A stretch of 33,989 bases of DNA from Rhodoplanes roseus (GTDB lineage Bacteria > Pseudomonadota > Alphaproteobacteria > Rhizobiales > Xanthobacteraceae): the NCBI RefSeq assembly GCF_003258865.1, contig NZ_NPEX01000041.1, positions 1 through 33,989 on the forward strand. Reading direction: 5' to 3'. Under the pieces are notes generated by a model. The model was not told where the DNA came from. It worked only from the letters and a program-made list of their open reading frames with translations, and ran no database searches. Positions within the stretch are counted from its first letter, which is position 1; each line of letters opens with the position of its first letter. Of the stretch, positions 33,095 through 33,989 are shown piece after piece. The position numbers and the translations under genes are program-made.

Positions 33095-33373
33095 ATGAAA
33101 GTCTATCTCGTCTCCCTGGGCGCGGGACTGTTGGTGGGGGTGGTCTACAGCCTGCTCAACGTCCGGTCCCCGGCGCCGCCCGTGGTTGCGCTGATCGGTC
33201 TGCTCGGGATCCTGCTGGGCGAGCAGATCGTGCCGGTGGCCAAGCGACTGATCGCCGGCCACGACGTCGCATCGTTCGTCCGCACCAGATGCGCCGAGCA
33301 CGTCCTCGGTCCGCTGCCCGGCGGCGAGCGCGCCACGGGTCGCGCGCGCCCCGCCGGAGACGAGCCGTCCTGA
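33095..33373 (+). CDS. XapX domain-containing small membrane protein
   Basis: The 92-residue protein has two N-terminal TM segments: MKVYLVSLGAGLLVGVVYSL and, after VRSPAPP, VVALIGLLGILLGEQIVPVA. This is the XapX (DUF1427) pattern, with the S/R-P-A-P-P-x-V-A-L-x-G-L-x-G loop. The C-terminal tail is hydrophilic and longer than the minimal domain. Function is unknown; the family is often found near amidohydrolase and hydrolase genes, as here. The ATG at 33095 is favoured because it begins directly with the domain. Confidence 0.88.
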   Translation: MKVYLVSLGAGLLVGVVYSLLNVRSPAPPVVALIGLLGILLGEQIVPVAKRLIAGHDVASFVRTRCAEHVLGPLPGGERATGRARPAGDEPS

Positions 33374-33419
33374 TCGGCGCTCGCGCCGATGTCACGCCCC
33401 TCGAACCGGGAGAACCGCC

Positions 33420-33989
33420 GTGACGCTCACCCCCGATCGCCGTACCGTCGTCACCACGCTCGCCGCGCTCGCGGCCGGCCTGTCCGCGAGAGACACCGTG
33501 AACGCGCAAAGCTCCGCCTCGCCCGAGCTGATTCTCTTCAACGGCAAGATCACGACGCTCGACCGTGGCGCGCCCGAGGCGACAGCCGCGGCGATCCGTG
33601 ACGGCCGCTTCGTCGCGGTCGGCAGCGAGCGCGACGTGATGGCGCTGGCCGGGCCGCAGACGCAGCGCATCGACCTGCGTGGGCGCCGGGTGATTCCGGG
33701 GCTGATCGACAGCCACATGCACATCATCCGCGGCGGCCTCAACTACAACATGGAGTTGCGCTGGGACGGCGTACGGTCGCTCGCCCAGGCGATGAGGATG
33801 CTGAAGGAGCAGGTCGACCGCACCCCGGCGCCGCAATGGGTGCGGGTCGTCGGCGGCTTCACCGCGCATCAGTTCGCCGAGAAGCGATTGCCGACGCTCG
33901 AGGAGATCAACGCCGTCGCTCCCGACACGCCGGTGTTCATCCTGCACCTCTACGATCGTGCGCTGCTCAACGGCGCGGCGCTGCGCGCC
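33420..33989 (+). CDS. Amidohydrolase family protein (YtcJ-like), 3' truncated
   Basis: The first 190 residues are present; the window ends inside the gene. The GTG at 33420 has GGGAGAA about 7 bases upstream. The N-terminus carries a Tat-type signal (DRRTVVTTLAALAAGL) with likely cleavage near NAQ (residue 30). Then come ELILFNGKITTLD and the metal-binding HxH at His99/His101 in GLIDSHMHIIRGG. These match the YtcJ-type metal-dependent amidohydrolases. Remaining metal ligands lie outside the window. Periplasmic location is inferred. It follows the XapX gene after 46 bases. Confidence 0.92.
   Translation, partial: MTLTPDRRTVVTTLAALAAGLSARDTVNAQSSASPELILFNGKITTLDRGAPEATAAAIRDGRFVAVGSERDVMALAGPQTQRIDLRGRRVIPGLIDSHMHIIRGGLNYNMELRWDGVRSLAQAMRMLKEQVDRTPAPQWVRVVGGFTAHQFAEKRLPTLEEINAVAPDTPVFILHLYDRALLNGAALRA

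Overview
The window is about 34 kb of GC-rich, densely coding DNA with alphaproteobacterial character, most likely Hyphomicrobiales (the Bradyrhizobium/Rhodopseudomonas/Rhodoplanes type). The reasons are a tandem RegB/RegA-type (RegS/RegR) redox two-component pair, an intracellular PHB depolymerase with a TGC-rich PhaR-like operator, a biliverdin bacteriophytochrome locus, an ECF41 sigma factor, and several FixJ/FixL-style regulators. The species assignment is inference. I see no tRNA, rRNA, CRISPR array, insertion sequence or phage gene.

Layout. 1-136: the 3' end of an unidentified gene. 143-1357 (-): Bcr/CflA drug exporter. 1509-2297 (-): YgjP-type metallopeptidase. 2671-3966 (-): PHB depolymerase PhaZ, with a hairpin just after the stop and a 9-bp inverted repeat upstream. 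4181-5796 (-): ABC-2 exporter, ATPase and permease overlapping by 4 bp. 5913-6973 (+): three small genes, one a solitary BrnA-like antitoxin. 7059-9168 (+): RegB/RegA redox pair. 9262-10560 (+): ACS-family MFS importer. 10581-11995 (-): AhpD-like protein and its ECF41 sigma factor, behind a promoter that matches the ECF41 consensus. 12177-14171 (+): HtpG chaperone. 14192-19925 (-): red-light module made of heme oxygenase, bacteriophytochrome, a small response regulator and a REC-PAS-HK-REC hybrid kinase. 20026-20838 (-): secreted protein of unknown function. 21089-23980 (+): tripartite tricarboxylate transporter TctC-TctB-TctA. 24100-27368 (+): MarR-EmrA-EmrB efflux operon with two palindromic operators. 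27503-30966: signalling island with a FixJ-like regulator, a single-domain receiver, an AraC-type regulator and a convergent PAS-PAS histidine kinase. 31251-33989 (+): isochorismatase-like hydrolase, haloperoxidase-like alpha/beta hydrolase, XapX protein and a truncated amidohydrolase.

How the genes work together. This is chromosomal accessory DNA rich in sensing and transport. In the light module, the heme oxygenase makes biliverdin, the phytochrome binds it at Cys25, and phosphate probably passes to the small regulator and then to or through the hybrid kinase. The ECF41 unit looks self-contained, with sigma factor, target enzyme and cognate promoter together. The MarR unit looks like a drug-responsive pump controlled by operators that flank its own promoter. 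The strongest observations of something new are the exact ECF41 promoter match, the paired MarR operators, the three-tier phytochrome relay ending in a kinase with receivers at both ends, and the two possible starts (Tat-exported or cytosolic) of the alpha/beta hydrolase.
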